From an uncultured Erythrobacter sp. (lineage in GTDB: Bacteria; Pseudomonadota; Alphaproteobacteria; Sphingomonadales; Sphingomonadaceae), in contig CANMMR010000001.1 in the NCBI GenBank assembly GCA_947499095.1, positions 310,001 through 374,000 on the forward strand: a DNA stretch of 64,000 nt. Direction: 5' to 3'. The translations under genes were made by a program, and so were the position numbers. Position 1 is the first letter of the stretch. Every line of letters begins with the position of its first letter. Below are positions 9,554 through 18,179 of this stretch, in pieces. The notes beneath the pieces are model-generated. The model did no database searches. It worked only from the letters and a program-made list of their open reading frames with translations, and was not told where the DNA came from.

Positions 9554-10591
9554 ATGCTGTTCGGTCTCGCGCGACCCGCCCTTTTCCTGCTCGATCCGGA
9601 GCGTGCCCATCGGCTGACGATCCGGGCACTGGCGGCTATGCCGATCCGCGCGACGAGCAGATATGAGCGGGATAGCCCACTGGGTATACGCGTCGCCGGG
9701 ATCGACTTTTCCAACCCCCTCGGCATGGCAGCCGGCTTCGACAAGGATGCCGAAGTGCCCGACCAGTTGCTGGGGCTGGGTTTCGGATTTACCGAGGTCG
9801 GATCGATCACTCCGCGCCCGCAAGCCGGCAATCCCAAACCGCGCCTGTTCCGCTTGGTCGAGGACCGCGCGGTGATCAACCGGATGGGCTTCAACAATGC
9901 CGGATCGGAGATAGCGCGTGGGCGACTCGAAGCGCGGCGAGGTCGCCCCGGAATCGTCGGTGTAAATGTCGGCGCGAATAAGGACAGCGAGGACCGGACT
10001 GCCGATTATGCCGAAATGACCCGCGTCATGGCCCCGCTGGCATCCTATCTAGCGGTCAACATTTCCAGCCCCAACACGCCCGGCCTGCGCGCGTTGCAGG
10101 ATGAAGGCGCGCTGACCGGCCTGCTCGATGCCGTGCTGGAGGCCTTGGGCGGCAAAGGCCCGCCGGTGTTCCTGAAAGTCGCGCCGGACCTCGAGCCTGC
10201 GGATATCGATGCGATCGCGCGCATCGCGATAGAAAAGGGGCTCGGCGCACTGATCGTCTCCAATACGACCATCCGGCGCCCGGCGCTGCGGTCGTGCGAT
10301 GCGGGGGAAACGGGCGGCCTGTCCGGCAAGCCGTTGCGCGACCTCGCACAGCAGCGGCTGCGCGACTTCCGCAAAGCCACGGGCGGTGCCCTTCCGCTGG
10401 TTGGAGTCGGCGGCATTGCGAGCGCCGAGGATGCCTGGGTGCGTATTCGTGCCGGGGCCAGCCTGGTGCAGCTCTACAGTGCGATGGTCTATGAAGGGCC
10501 GGGCCTGCCGCGGCGCATCCTTTGCGGGCTGGAGCGGCTGATGCAGCGTGACGGCTTCGCTTCGATTGCCGAAGCGGTCGGAAGCGAATAG
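9554..10591 (+). CDS. pyrD: dihydroorotate dehydrogenase (quinone), class 2
   Basis: 345 residues, close to E. coli PyrD (336). I start at the ATG at 9554 (MLFGLARPALFLLDPERAHRL); the track's TTG at 9437 adds a non-conserved tail. An amphipathic N-terminal helix typical of membrane-associated class 2 enzymes is present. FMN-site motifs include GIDFSNPLGMAAGFDKDAE and NPKPRLFRL, with NISSPNTPGLR and GALIVSNTT further on, and the phosphate loop PLVGVGGIASAEDA. It oxidises dihydroorotate to orotate in pyrimidine synthesis, passing electrons to ubiquinone. Confidence 0.96.
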   Translation: MLFGLARPALFLLDPERAHRLTIRALAAMPIRATSRYERDSPLGIRVAGIDFSNPLGMAAGFDKDAEVPDQLLGLGFGFTEVGSITPRPQAGNPKPRLFRLVEDRAVINRMGFNNAGSEIARGRLEARRGRPGIVGVNVGANKDSEDRTADYAEMTRVMAPLASYLAVNISSPNTPGLRALQDEGALTGLLDAVLEALGGKGPPVFLKVAPDLEPADIDAIARIAIEKGLGALIVSNTTIRRPALRSCDAGETGGLSGKPLRDLAQQRLRDFRKATGGALPLVGVGGIASAEDAWVRIRAGASLVQLYSAMVYEGPGLPRRILCGLERLMQRDGFASIAEAVGSE

Positions 10592-10602
10592 CAAGCGGCG
10601 GC

Positions 10603-12321
10603 ATGAACCGCCTCGTACTCGCTTCGCTCCTCGCGCTCCCGCTCGCCGGCTGCGCGACCTATCCCACCGATTCCGCGCCTGACGAAGGTGCAGCCTCCAC
10701 TTCGCCGGGTTGGGCGGTCAGCGCCGCCGATCCACGCGCGCAGGAGGCAGGGGAGGCCATCTTGCGCAAGGGCGGCAGCGCGACGGACGCAGCCATCGCA
10801 ACGATGCTTGCCCTCACCGTAGTCGAGCCGCAGAGTTCGGGCATCGGAGGAGGCGGGTTCATGGTGCGCGGAACTACCGATGGCAAGGTCACCAGCTATG
10901 ACGGGCGCGAAACCGCTCCGTCCGGCGCAACGCCCGAGTGGTTTTTCGGCGAGGATGGGGAATTGCCGCCGTTCATCGAATCGGTCCGCAGCGGTCTCAG
11001 CGTCGGCGTGCCGGGCAATATCGCGCTGGCGGCAAAGGCGCATGCCGAACATGGGCGCTTGCCTTGGGCGGAGCTGTTCGAACCGGCGATCGCGCTGGCC
11101 CGCTACGGCTTCGAGATCAATCCGCGCATGCACAATTCGCTGACGAGCGCCAAGAACCGCGCGGCGTTCAGCGAGAGCGGCCGGGCCCTGTTCTACGATG
11201 CTGACGGCGAGCCGCTGGCTGTCGGCACGCGGGTGGTGAACGAGTCGCTTGCCCAAACCTTCGAGGCGATTGCCGCAGGGGGCAGATCCGCGTTCTATTC
11301 CGGCGATCTCGCCGCGGAGATCGCCGCGACTGTCGCCGCGGACACGCCGCGAGCTGGCGCGATGACCGCCGCGGACGTCGCCGCCTACGAAGCGAAGGAG
11401 CGCGACGCGCTGTGCGGCGATTATCGCGGCTATCGCGTCTGTTCGATGGGGCCGCCGACATCGGGCGGAATCGCCGTGCTGCAAATCCTCGGCCAGCTGG
11501 AGCGGTTCGACCTCACCGCGCTGGGTGCCGAAAATCCGGTCACCTGGCACCTGTTCCTCGAATCCCAGCGCCTCGCCTATGCCGATCGCGAGCTTTACGC
11601 GGCCGACAGCGATTTCGTATCCGTTCCGGCGCGCGGCCTCGTCCATCCGGACTATCTCGCCTCGCGCTCGGCGCTCATCTCCGCCGATAGCACCATGGGC
11701 GAAGTCGCCGCCGGTACGCCGCTGGGCGCACCGCAGGCGCTTGCCGACGGCGACGAGCCCGAAGAACAGGGCACCACGCACTTCGCGGTGGTCGACACTG
11801 CCGGAACCATGGTCAGCTATACCTCGACCGTCGAGGGGCCGTTCGGTTCGGGACTCATGGTCGGCGGCTTCTTCCTCAACAACGAACTCACCGACTTCAG
11901 CCGCGCGCCGGAGGTGGACGGGCGGCTGGTCGCCAATCGCCTCGAACCGGGCAAGCGCCCGCGCAGTTCGATGTCCCCCAGCCTCGTTTACGATCCCTCC
12001 GGCCAGCCCTTCATGGTGGTCGGCGCGGCGGGCGGGGGCACGATCCCGGTGCAGACTGCGCGCAGCATTATCGGAGCGATCGACTTCGGCCTGGGCGCCG
12101 AAGACGCACTCGGCCTGCCGTTCCTCATGGCCTTTGGCGACCGCGTGCTGCTGGAAGAGGGCACCTGGCTCGAAGCACAGGCCGATGCCTTTCGCGCGCT
12201 GGGCCATAGCGACATCACGATCCGCGAGGCGCCGGTCAAGGCAGGGGCGATCCTGCGCGGAGCGAGCGGTTGGACTAGCGCCCGCGATCCGCGGCTCGAG
12301 GGTCAGCTGGAGACGCCGTGA
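10603..12321 (+). CDS. ggt: gamma-glutamyltransferase, lipoprotein form
   Basis: 572 residues. MNRLVLASLLALPLAGCATYP is a lipoprotein signal with lipobox LAGC, so the enzyme should be anchored to a membrane facing the periplasm. The autoprocessing site is EEQGTTHFAVVD, with the nucleophile at Thr391, the same number as in E. coli GGT. The substrate loop SSMSPSLVYDP and the glycine run VGAAGGGTIPVQ are typical. It hydrolyses or transpeptidates gamma-glutamyl bonds, such as in glutathione. The family also includes capsule-processing CapD, of interest given the polyglutamate-type operon at 43-54 kb, but there is no positional link. Confidence 0.94.
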   Translation: MNRLVLASLLALPLAGCATYPTDSAPDEGAASTSPGWAVSAADPRAQEAGEAILRKGGSATDAAIATMLALTVVEPQSSGIGGGGFMVRGTTDGKVTSYDGRETAPSGATPEWFFGEDGELPPFIESVRSGLSVGVPGNIALAAKAHAEHGRLPWAELFEPAIALARYGFEINPRMHNSLTSAKNRAAFSESGRALFYDADGEPLAVGTRVVNESLAQTFEAIAAGGRSAFYSGDLAAEIAATVAADTPRAGAMTAADVAAYEAKERDALCGDYRGYRVCSMGPPTSGGIAVLQILGQLERFDLTALGAENPVTWHLFLESQRLAYADRELYAADSDFVSVPARGLVHPDYLASRSALISADSTMGEVAAGTPLGAPQALADGDEPEEQGTTHFAVVDTAGTMVSYTSTVEGPFGSGLMVGGFFLNNELTDFSRAPEVDGRLVANRLEPGKRPRSSMSPSLVYDPSGQPFMVVGAAGGGTIPVQTARSIIGAIDFGLGAEDALGLPFLMAFGDRVLLEEGTWLEAQADAFRALGHSDITIREAPVKAGAILRGASGWTSARDPRLEGQLETP

Positions 12322-12410
12322 TCGCGCCGCCGCTTGCCGTGACGATGCCGGACGCTTAAGCCCCGCGCTCAACGAGGCGCAGACCCTACACTACTTCGAG
12401 GAGCGGAGCC

Positions 12411-14213
12411 GTGCTGGCCGACATCGATACAGCGAACAATCTCGTCGAGCTTTTCCTGAAGCGCGCCGACGAAAAGGGCGACAGCGCCTTCCTCGGCGCG
12501 AAAATCGACGGCAGCTGGCAGACGATCAGCTGGGCCGAAGCCGCCAACCGGGTCTGCCTGCTGGCCGAGAACCTGCGTGCGCTCGGCCTGCGCGATGGGG
12601 ACCGGGTGTGTCTCGTCTCCGAAAACCGCCCCGAATGGTGCATCGCCGATCTCGCCATCATGGCGGCGGGCTGCATCACCGTGCCGACCTACGTCACCAA
12701 TACCGAGCGCGATCACGTCCATATCCTCGACAATTCGGGCGCCAAGGCGGTCATTGTTTCGACCGAGAAGCTGCTTCGCCCCCTGCACGGCGCGCTGCAG
12801 GCATCCGGCGTGGCGGAACACGTCATCGGCATCGAGGACCTGCACCGCCAGCAATCGGGCAGTTTCGAATTCCATACCTGGGCGAAGATGACTGCCGGAG
12901 ATGCCGTTGCGGCGCGCAAGGCTGTCGACCAGCGGATCGCGTCCATCGGTCGCGACGACACCGCTTGCATCATCTACACCAGCGGCACCGGCGGCGCTCC
13001 GCGCGGCGTCAAGCAGCATCACGGCGCGATCCTGTGCAATGCGGCCGGGGCGGCGGAAATCCTGAGCGAGGATTTCGGCATCGACGACGACGAGCGTTTC
13101 CTCTCCTTCCTGCCGCTGAGCCATGCCTATGAGCATACGGGCGGCCAATACCTGCCGATCGGCGTGGGCGCGCAGATCTATTATGCGGAAGGGCTGGAAA
13201 AGCTCGCCAGCAATATCGAGGAAACCAGGCCGACCATCATGGTCGTCGTCCCGCGCCTGTTCGAAGTGCTGCGGGCGCGGATCATGAAACAAGTTCAGAA
13301 GCAGGGCGGACTGGCCGAGAAGCTGATGAACACCGCGCTGGAAGTCGGCGAGCGCCGGGCCGAAGGGCGCAAGCAATTCGGCGACGGCGCGAAGGATTTC
13401 GTGGTCGGCAAGCTTCTGAAACCAAAGATCCGCCAGCGGTTCGGAGGGCGGATGAAGGCGATGGTGTCGGGCGGCGCGCCGCTCAATCCAGAAGTCGGCG
13501 TGTTTTTCGAAACGATGGGGCTCACCATGCTGCAGGGTTACGGCCAGACCGAGGCCGGGCCGGTGATCAGCTGCAATCGTCCCGCCGCCGGCATCAAGAT
13601 GGACACGGTCGGTCCGCCGATGCGCGGCGTCGACATCAAGATCGCCAAGGATGGCGAGATCCTGTGCCGCGGTGAACTGGTGATGCATGGCTATTGGCAG
13701 AACGAGGGCGAAACCGAGCGCACGATCAGGGACGGCTGGCTCCACACCGGTGACATCGGCCATCTCGACGACAAGGGCCGGATCGTCATCACCGACCGCA
13801 AGAAGGACATGATCGTCAACGACAAGGGCGACAATATCGCCCCGCAGAAGGTCGAGGGCATGCTGACCCTGCAGCCGGAGATCGGCCAGGCGATGGTCGC
13901 GGGCGACAAGCGGCCCTATATCGTCGGCCTGATCGTGCCCGATCCCGAATGGCAGCTGGAATGGTGCCAGGCGCAGGGCAAGAAGTTCGACTGCAAGCAG
14001 CTGCAGGACCTGCCCGAATTCAAGGCCGCCGTCCGCGCCGCGGTCGACCGCGTGAACAAGGATCTCTCGGTGGTCGAAAAAGTCCGCCAGTTCGCGATCG
14101 CCGACGAGCCGTTCACCATCGAGAACGAGGAAATGACCCCCTCGATGAAAATCCGCCGCCACAAGATCAAGGAACGCTATGGCGAGCGGCTGGATGGGTT
14201 GTATCGGAGTTAG
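12411..14213 (+). CDS. long-chain fatty-acid CoA ligase (AMP-forming)
   Basis: 600 residues from a GTG start with GAGGAGCGGAG upstream. The AMP-binding P-loop is CIIYTSGTGGAPRGVK (Gly-rich, with Gly-Ala in place of the usual Thr-Lys). Later motifs are MLQGYGQTEAGPVIS, GWLHTGDIGHLDDKGRI and, at the C terminus, TPSMKIRRHKIKERYG with the adenylation lysine. The architecture (600 aa, no signal) fits the FadD15/ACSBG type that activates long-chain fatty acids for phospholipid synthesis or beta-oxidation. Its stop overlaps the convergent next ORF by 4 bp. Confidence 0.92.
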   Translation: MLADIDTANNLVELFLKRADEKGDSAFLGAKIDGSWQTISWAEAANRVCLLAENLRALGLRDGDRVCLVSENRPEWCIADLAIMAAGCITVPTYVTNTERDHVHILDNSGAKAVIVSTEKLLRPLHGALQASGVAEHVIGIEDLHRQQSGSFEFHTWAKMTAGDAVAARKAVDQRIASIGRDDTACIIYTSGTGGAPRGVKQHHGAILCNAAGAAEILSEDFGIDDDERFLSFLPLSHAYEHTGGQYLPIGVGAQIYYAEGLEKLASNIEETRPTIMVVVPRLFEVLRARIMKQVQKQGGLAEKLMNTALEVGERRAEGRKQFGDGAKDFVVGKLLKPKIRQRFGGRMKAMVSGGAPLNPEVGVFFETMGLTMLQGYGQTEAGPVISCNRPAAGIKMDTVGPPMRGVDIKIAKDGEILCRGELVMHGYWQNEGETERTIRDGWLHTGDIGHLDDKGRIVITDRKKDMIVNDKGDNIAPQKVEGMLTLQPEIGQAMVAGDKRPYIVGLIVPDPEWQLEWCQAQGKKFDCKQLQDLPEFKAAVRAAVDRVNKDLSVVEKVRQFAIADEPFTIENEEMTPSMKIRRHKIKERYGERLDGLYRS

Positions 14214-14701
14214 GCCTTCCGCAACTGGTTCAGCAGCGCCGCGTCGGCCAAGATATTCCGGACATGGTCGCAAATCGAGCGACTGTCGTTGCTTACTTGA
14301 CGATAGAGCTCGGCTCTTTCGCCTAGCGTCCACATCCGGTCCGGGGTGGCATCATTCGCATCGCGGGGAAGATGCCTCGTCACGAGAACTTGCTGACCCT
14401 CTAAGTCCTTTAGGACGAAGATCGTGGCGTGGGCCAAGAGGTTTCGCTTAGGCCTGTTTGCCGACCATCTTGCGATCCGTTTTTCCAAGCCTTTCGCCTT
14501 CCGATCACCTGAGGCTTGAAGCCGATTCAGGATTTCATTCAGGCTTGAAAGGCTACCATTCGAAATCGGCAGCCCCAATGCCAAAGAAAGTTGGCCGATG
14601 GCCTGTTCTCCACGAGCGAATTGATCGAGGACAAGTCCAAGCCAGCCATGCGGCGTAACCCCGGTGTCGATGGGCTTTTCAACTAGCAGCACTTCACTCA
14701 T
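14210..14701 (-). CDS. hypothetical protein with atypical base composition
   Basis: 163 residues (MSEVLLVEKPIDTGVTPHGW). No signal or membrane segment; mostly helical, with a basic middle (RKAKGLEKRIARWSANRPKRNLLAHATIF). A 60-base sample (14461-14520) is about 53 percent GC, clearly lower than the neighbours, and codons such as AAA, TTT and ATT are frequent. That suggests recent acquisition. No family recognised. Its stop is tail-to-tail with the acyl-CoA ligase gene, and three bases separate it from the next minus-strand gene. Confidence 0.65.
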   Translation of the reverse strand: MSEVLLVEKPIDTGVTPHGWLGLVLDQFARGEQAIGQLSLALGLPISNGSLSSLNEILNRLQASGDRKAKGLEKRIARWSANRPKRNLLAHATIFVLKDLEGQQVLVTRHLPRDANDATPDRMWTLGERAELYRQVSNDSRSICDHVRNILADAALLNQLRKA

Positions 14702-14704
14702 CTG

Positions 14705-15232
14705 CTAAGCCGCCGCTTCCTCGATAAACTCTGGATAGAAACTCGGCGCGCGGTCGCTCCAGCCGGGAGCGGTGGCGGCGGCCTCGCTGAGGCTTTGCAG
14801 CAGCATCTTGCGGCGTTCGGGCCGGATGTGCGGCAGGGCGGCGGCGGCGCAGAAGGCGCTCGGCAGCCAGGGCCGCGCTTCGGCGGAGATCAGGCGTTCG
14901 TAGAGGAAGCGGAAGGCGGAGAAGCTGTCGATCCGCTCCTGCGCCAGGTCGAAGGCCGCCACGCGGGTCAGCTTGCCGACGAAGGGCTCGATAGCATCGA
15001 AGCCGGACGCCGCCGGGATCGACTGGCGCAGCGCCTTGAGCTCCTGATAGGCAACATACTGGCTGCGGATGGCGGCATTCTCCACCGCATCGCGGCCCCA
15101 GATGCGGAACGCATCGCAGCGCCCCAGCCCGATATCGAGGCTGCGACGGATATAGCGCTGCTCGGCGGCGGTGAAGCCGGCGAACTCGCGCATTTCGGCG
15201 ATGGTCAGCGAAGCGGTATTGGTAACGGCCAT
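14705..15232 (-). CDS. hypothetical protein, helical, unknown function
   Basis: 175 residues from the ATG at 15232 (MAVTNTASLTIAEMREFAGF), which has a GGGGG stretch upstream; the track extends further to 15283. It contains an N-terminal helix-rich segment with RYIRRSLDIGLGRCDAFRIWGR and a C-terminal part ending FYPEFIEEAAA. No signal peptide or transmembrane helix. GC content is normal for the window. I do not recognise it. Confidence 0.75.
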   Translation of the reverse strand: MAVTNTASLTIAEMREFAGFTAAEQRYIRRSLDIGLGRCDAFRIWGRDAVENAAIRSQYVAYQELKALRQSIPAASGFDAIEPFVGKLTRVAAFDLAQERIDSFSAFRFLYERLISAEARPWLPSAFCAAAALPHIRPERRKMLLQSLSEAAATAPGWSDRAPSFYPEFIEEAAA

Positions 15233-15296
15233 GATCGGTGCCCCCGTTGTGTCAGGGCGAATGTCACCGAAGATGGTTAACAAGCGGTAAGCGGAA

Positions 15297-16271
15297 TTAA
15301 ATTAGCCCTGCGAGCGGGCTGCTCGGATCGGCATATTTGCGCGTCGCCATGCGGCCGGACAGGTAAGCATCGCGCCCGGCCTCGACCGCCAGCTTCATTG
15401 CGCGGGCCATGCGGATGGGGTCTTTCGCCTCGGCGATGGCGGTGTTCATCAGCACGCCGTCGCAGCCGAGTTCCATCGCGACGGCCGCGTCCGAGGCCGT
15501 GCCGACGCCCGCATCGACCAGCACGGGCACATTCGCGCCTTCCTTGATCAGGCGGATGGTTACGCGGTTCTGGATGCCGAGGCCCGACCCGATCGGCGCG
15601 CCCAGCGGCATCACTGCGACGGCACCTGCGTCTTCCAGTTGTTTCGCGGCAATGGGATCGTCCACGCAGTAGACCATCGGCAGGAAGCCTTCCTTGGCGA
15701 GCGTCTCGGTGGCCGTCAGCGTTTCGCGCATGTCGGGATAGAGCGTGCGCGCTTCGCCCAGCACCTCCAGCTTGACGAGGTCCCAGCCGCCCGCTTCGCG
15801 GGCCAGCCGCAGCGTGCGGATGGCTTCGTCGGCCGTGAAGCAGCCCGCGGTGTTCGGCAGGTAGGTGATCTTCTTCGGATCGATATAGTCGGTCAGCATT
15901 GGCGCCTTGGGATCGCTGACATTCACACGGCGCACTGCCACGGTGACGATCTCGGCTCCGCTCGCCTCTAATGCGGCGGCGTTCTGTTCGAAATCCTTGT
16001 ATTTGCCCGTGCCAACGATGAGGCGGCTCTTGAAGGTGCGCCCCGCCACGTTCCACGTGTCGTCGCTGGCCTGCCCGCCACCGACGAAATGAACGATCTC
16101 CAGCGTATCGCCTTCGCTTAGGGTGTGCTGGTCCAGCTCGCTGCGCGGCGCGATCGTGCCATTGTGCTCGACCGCGACCTTCTCGGGCGCGAGGTCGAGT
16201 TCGCGGACCAGTTCGGCGATGGTGGTGGCGGAGGTACGGCGGCTTTCGCCATTGACGGTCAGGGCAATCAT
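15297..16271 (-). CDS. thiG: fused sulfur carrier ThiS and thiazole synthase ThiG
   Basis: 324 residues. I start at the ATG at 16271 ([17 protein letters not shown]). Residues 1-66 are a ThiS ubiquitin-like domain ending VHFVGGG, and about 75-324 are ThiG, with Schiff-base lysine region [16 protein letters not shown] and phosphate-binding [20 protein letters not shown]. ThiG makes the thiazole phosphate of thiamine from DXP, dehydroglycine and ThiS thiocarboxylate. Here the ThiS Gly-Gly is internal. Such bifunctional fusions are known in some proteobacteria. Confidence 0.93.
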   Translation of the reverse strand: MIALTVNGESRRTSATTIAELVRELDLAPEKVAVEHNGTIAPRSELDQHTLSEGDTLEIVHFVGGGQASDDTWNVAGRTFKSRLIVGTGKYKDFEQNAAALEASGAEIVTVAVRRVNVSDPKAPMLTDYIDPKKITYLPNTAGCFTADEAIRTLRLAREAGGWDLVKLEVLGEARTLYPDMRETLTATETLAKEGFLPMVYCVDDPIAAKQLEDAGAVAVMPLGAPIGSGLGIQNRVTIRLIKEGANVPVLVDAGVGTASDAAVAMELGCDGVLMNTAIAEAKDPIRMARAMKLAVEAGRDAYLSGRMATRKYADPSSPLAGLI

Positions 16272-16281
16272 GCCGCCCGAC

Positions 16282-16686
16282 TTAGTCGCCGCAACGCTCC
16301 TTGCAAGCGCTGGAATGTACATGGCGCAGGTTGAGAATATGCCCCAGCGACACGAGCGCGACTCCGATGATCGTCAGGATCGCTTCTTTGTAGCCGTGCG
16401 GAACGGCCAGCGCTGCGCCCATGAAGGTGAGGCCGGTCATCGCGATCACGAAGGGCGCAGCCATCCGGTGCCGGAGTGCGCCCCAGCCGATGGCGACGCC
16501 CGCGATCAGCGTGGCGAGCAAGAGGCCGTAACGGTGGATGTCGGGCGAAAGGAAGAATTCCCCGCCGATACCCAGCCCGGATACGATGACGATCGAAAGC
16601 AGGCAGTGCAACGCGCAGGCCCCGGACAGGAAGATGCCGACACGGTCGAGCCGTCGTCGAATCGGAAGGGTGGCGCGCTCGAGCAT
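16282..16686 (-). CDS. MerC-domain membrane protein
   Basis: 134 residues from the ATG at 16686 ([17 protein letters not shown]); the track's extension to 16821 crosses the palindrome. Four hydrophobic segments are visible, the first with the paired-cysteine motif [11 protein letters not shown] seen in MerC mercury transporters. A C-terminal histidine and cysteine cluster ([19 protein letters not shown]) suggests metal contact. In non-mercury settings such proteins sit in zinc regulons, which fits the palindromic operator upstream. No merR, merA or merT is present. Confidence 0.85.
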   Translation of the reverse strand: MLERATLPIRRRLDRVGIFLSGACALHCLLSIVIVSGLGIGGEFFLSPDIHRYGLLLATLIAGVAIGWGALRHRMAAPFVIAMTGLTFMGAALAVPHGYKEAILTIIGVALVSLGHILNLRHVHSSACKERCGD

Positions 16687-16699
16687 TGCGATTTGCCAC

Positions 16700-16720
16700 T
16701 TATGTGACGATGTAACATAA
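16700..16720 (-). promoter_or_regulatory. palindromic operator candidate (Zur/Fur-like)
   Basis: On the minus strand TTATGTTACATCGTCACATAA, 8 of 10 pairs matching, lies 13 bp upstream of the MerC-type start. The TGTTAC...GTxACA core resembles Zur-type boxes, which control zinc uptake in many proteobacteria. Assignment to Zur is inference from shape and from the gene it precedes. Confidence 0.55.
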
Positions 16721-16829
16721 TTCAAGCGGAACTGCGCGACAAAGCGATAGTCGGTGCTTTCATGGCGAGCGACAGCGGTTGCCCGCTTTGCACTTGCGAA
16801 AGCCCGGGGGTCGCCGCACATGAGCGCGC

Positions 16830-17855
16830 ATGACGGCAGATACCGAATCCTCGCGCCCCCGGGCTATCGCGATATGGCTCTTCGTCGTTGCGGCGCTGGT
16901 CGTACTGATGGTGTCGGTCGGCGGAATCACGCGGCTGACCGAGAGCGGGCTTTCGATCACCCAGTGGAAGCCGATCAGCGGGGCGATTCCGCCGCTGAAC
17001 CAGGCGGCATGGCAGGCCGAGTTCGACCTCTACAAGGCGACCGGGGAATACAAGAACGTAACCGGCCCTGCGGGCATGGACCTCGCCGCCTTCAAGTTCA
17101 TCTATTTCTGGGAGTGGTTTCACCGCCTGCTCGGCCGCGCAATCGGACTGGTCTATGCGCTTCCGCTGGCGTGGTTCTGGGTGCGCGGTGTTATTCCGCA
17201 GGGCTACAAATGGCGGCTGGTCGCATTGCTTGCGCTGGGCGGCCTGCAGGGTGTCTTCGGCTGGTTCATGGTGAGGAGCGGCCTTGCCGGTACGATGACC
17301 GACGTCAGCCATTTCTGGCTGTCCATCCACCTGCTGACCGCGCTCTTCACTCTTGGCGGCCTGATCTGGACGGCGCTGGACCTGCTGCGGCTCAAGGCGA
17401 GCGGCGCACCGCCCGCCCGCTGGACCGGAACCGCCAGCTGGGTCGGCCTCATCCTCTTCATCCAGCTGTTGCTGGGCGCATGGGTGGCGGGCCTCAATGC
17501 CGGGCTGGCAAGCGACACCTGGCCGCTGATGCAGGGTCGTTTGGTGCCGGAATACGATACCAGCCGCGGGCTCTTCTGGGCGCTGACTCATGACCCCTAC
17601 CTGCTCCACTTCCTGCATCGCTGGTGGGCCTGGGTCGCCGTGATCGCGCTCGTTGTCATGGCTCGCCAGGTGAAACCGGTGCAGCGGCAGGCTTCGATAG
17701 CGATTCACGCAGCGTTCGGAACGCAGATCCTGCTCGGTATCGCGACCGTGATGACAGGGGTCGCCTTGTGGATTGCTGTCGCGCACCAAGTGGTGGGGGC
17801 GCTCCTCGTAGCGGCATTTGCATGGGGCGCGCACGCGTTGGGCAGGTATCGATGA
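16830..17855 (+). CDS. ctaA: heme A synthase (COX15/CtaA)
   Basis: 341 residues with about eight membrane segments. Conserved motifs are GGITRLTESGLSITQWKPISG, the heme-ligand region FKFIYFWEWFHRLLGRAIG, DVSHFWLSIHL, and LHFLHRWWAWV with a second histidine pair in AVAHQVVGA. It converts heme O to heme A for cytochrome aa3 oxidase. It overlaps cutA as ATGA. Confidence 0.96.
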   Translation: MTADTESSRPRAIAIWLFVVAALVVLMVSVGGITRLTESGLSITQWKPISGAIPPLNQAAWQAEFDLYKATGEYKNVTGPAGMDLAAFKFIYFWEWFHRLLGRAIGLVYALPLAWFWVRGVIPQGYKWRLVALLALGGLQGVFGWFMVRSGLAGTMTDVSHFWLSIHLLTALFTLGGLIWTALDLLRLKASGAPPARWTGTASWVGLILFIQLLLGAWVAGLNAGLASDTWPLMQGRLVPEYDTSRGLFWALTHDPYLLHFLHRWWAWVAVIALVVMARQVKPVQRQASIAIHAAFGTQILLGIATVMTGVALWIAVAHQVVGALLVAAFAWGAHALGRYR

Positions 17856-18175
17856 CCGCGCTGATATACTGCCCCTTCCCGGACCAAGAGACGGCAGAAA
17901 AGATCGGGGCGACCTTGCTCGACGAAGAGCTGATCGGCTGCATCAATATCGGCGCGCCGATCCACTCGCTCTTCGCATGGGGCGGCGAGCGCGGGGAGGG
18001 AACGGAAGTTCCGGCCCTGCTCAAGACTCACGCCCGGTTGCTCGACTCTGCAATCGCGCGCCTTGAGAGCTTGCACCCCTACGATGCCCCGGCAATAGTG
18101 GGCTGGAATTGCGATGCGGCGGGCGCGGCGACGCAGGCGTGGCTCGATGAAGTCGGCCCGGCTTTGGGGGGATAG
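17852..18175 (+). CDS. cutA: CutA divalent-cation tolerance protein
   Basis: 107 residues from the ATG overlapping the ctaA stop (ATGA); the track ORF extends upstream within ctaA. Motifs TALIYCPFPDQETAEKIGATLLDEELIGCINI and SLHPYDAPAIVGW are typical of the trimeric CutA fold (usually C-x-N and hpY..P). The family is linked to copper tolerance in E. coli, though the mechanism is unclear. Coupling with ctaA suggests a shared copper/heme-oxidase theme, but that is inference. Confidence 0.92.
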   Translation: MTALIYCPFPDQETAEKIGATLLDEELIGCINIGAPIHSLFAWGGERGEGTEVPALLKTHARLLDSAIARLESLHPYDAPAIVGWNCDAAGAATQAWLDEVGPALGG

Positions 18176-18179
18176 GAAG

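Noticed and set aside
12369-14333. 654-aa minus-strand ORF opposite the acyl-CoA ligase
   Set aside because: Antisense shadow of a well-supported gene; long open frames are common opposite high-GC genes. The same applies to 10489-12372, 27423-29228, 45971-47869, 52028-53749 and, on the plus strand, 6446-8173.
16051-16062. CACGTG word in thiG resembling parS
   Set aside because: Only the core is present (TTCCACGTGTCG) and it is not a palindrome; 45 kb from parA.
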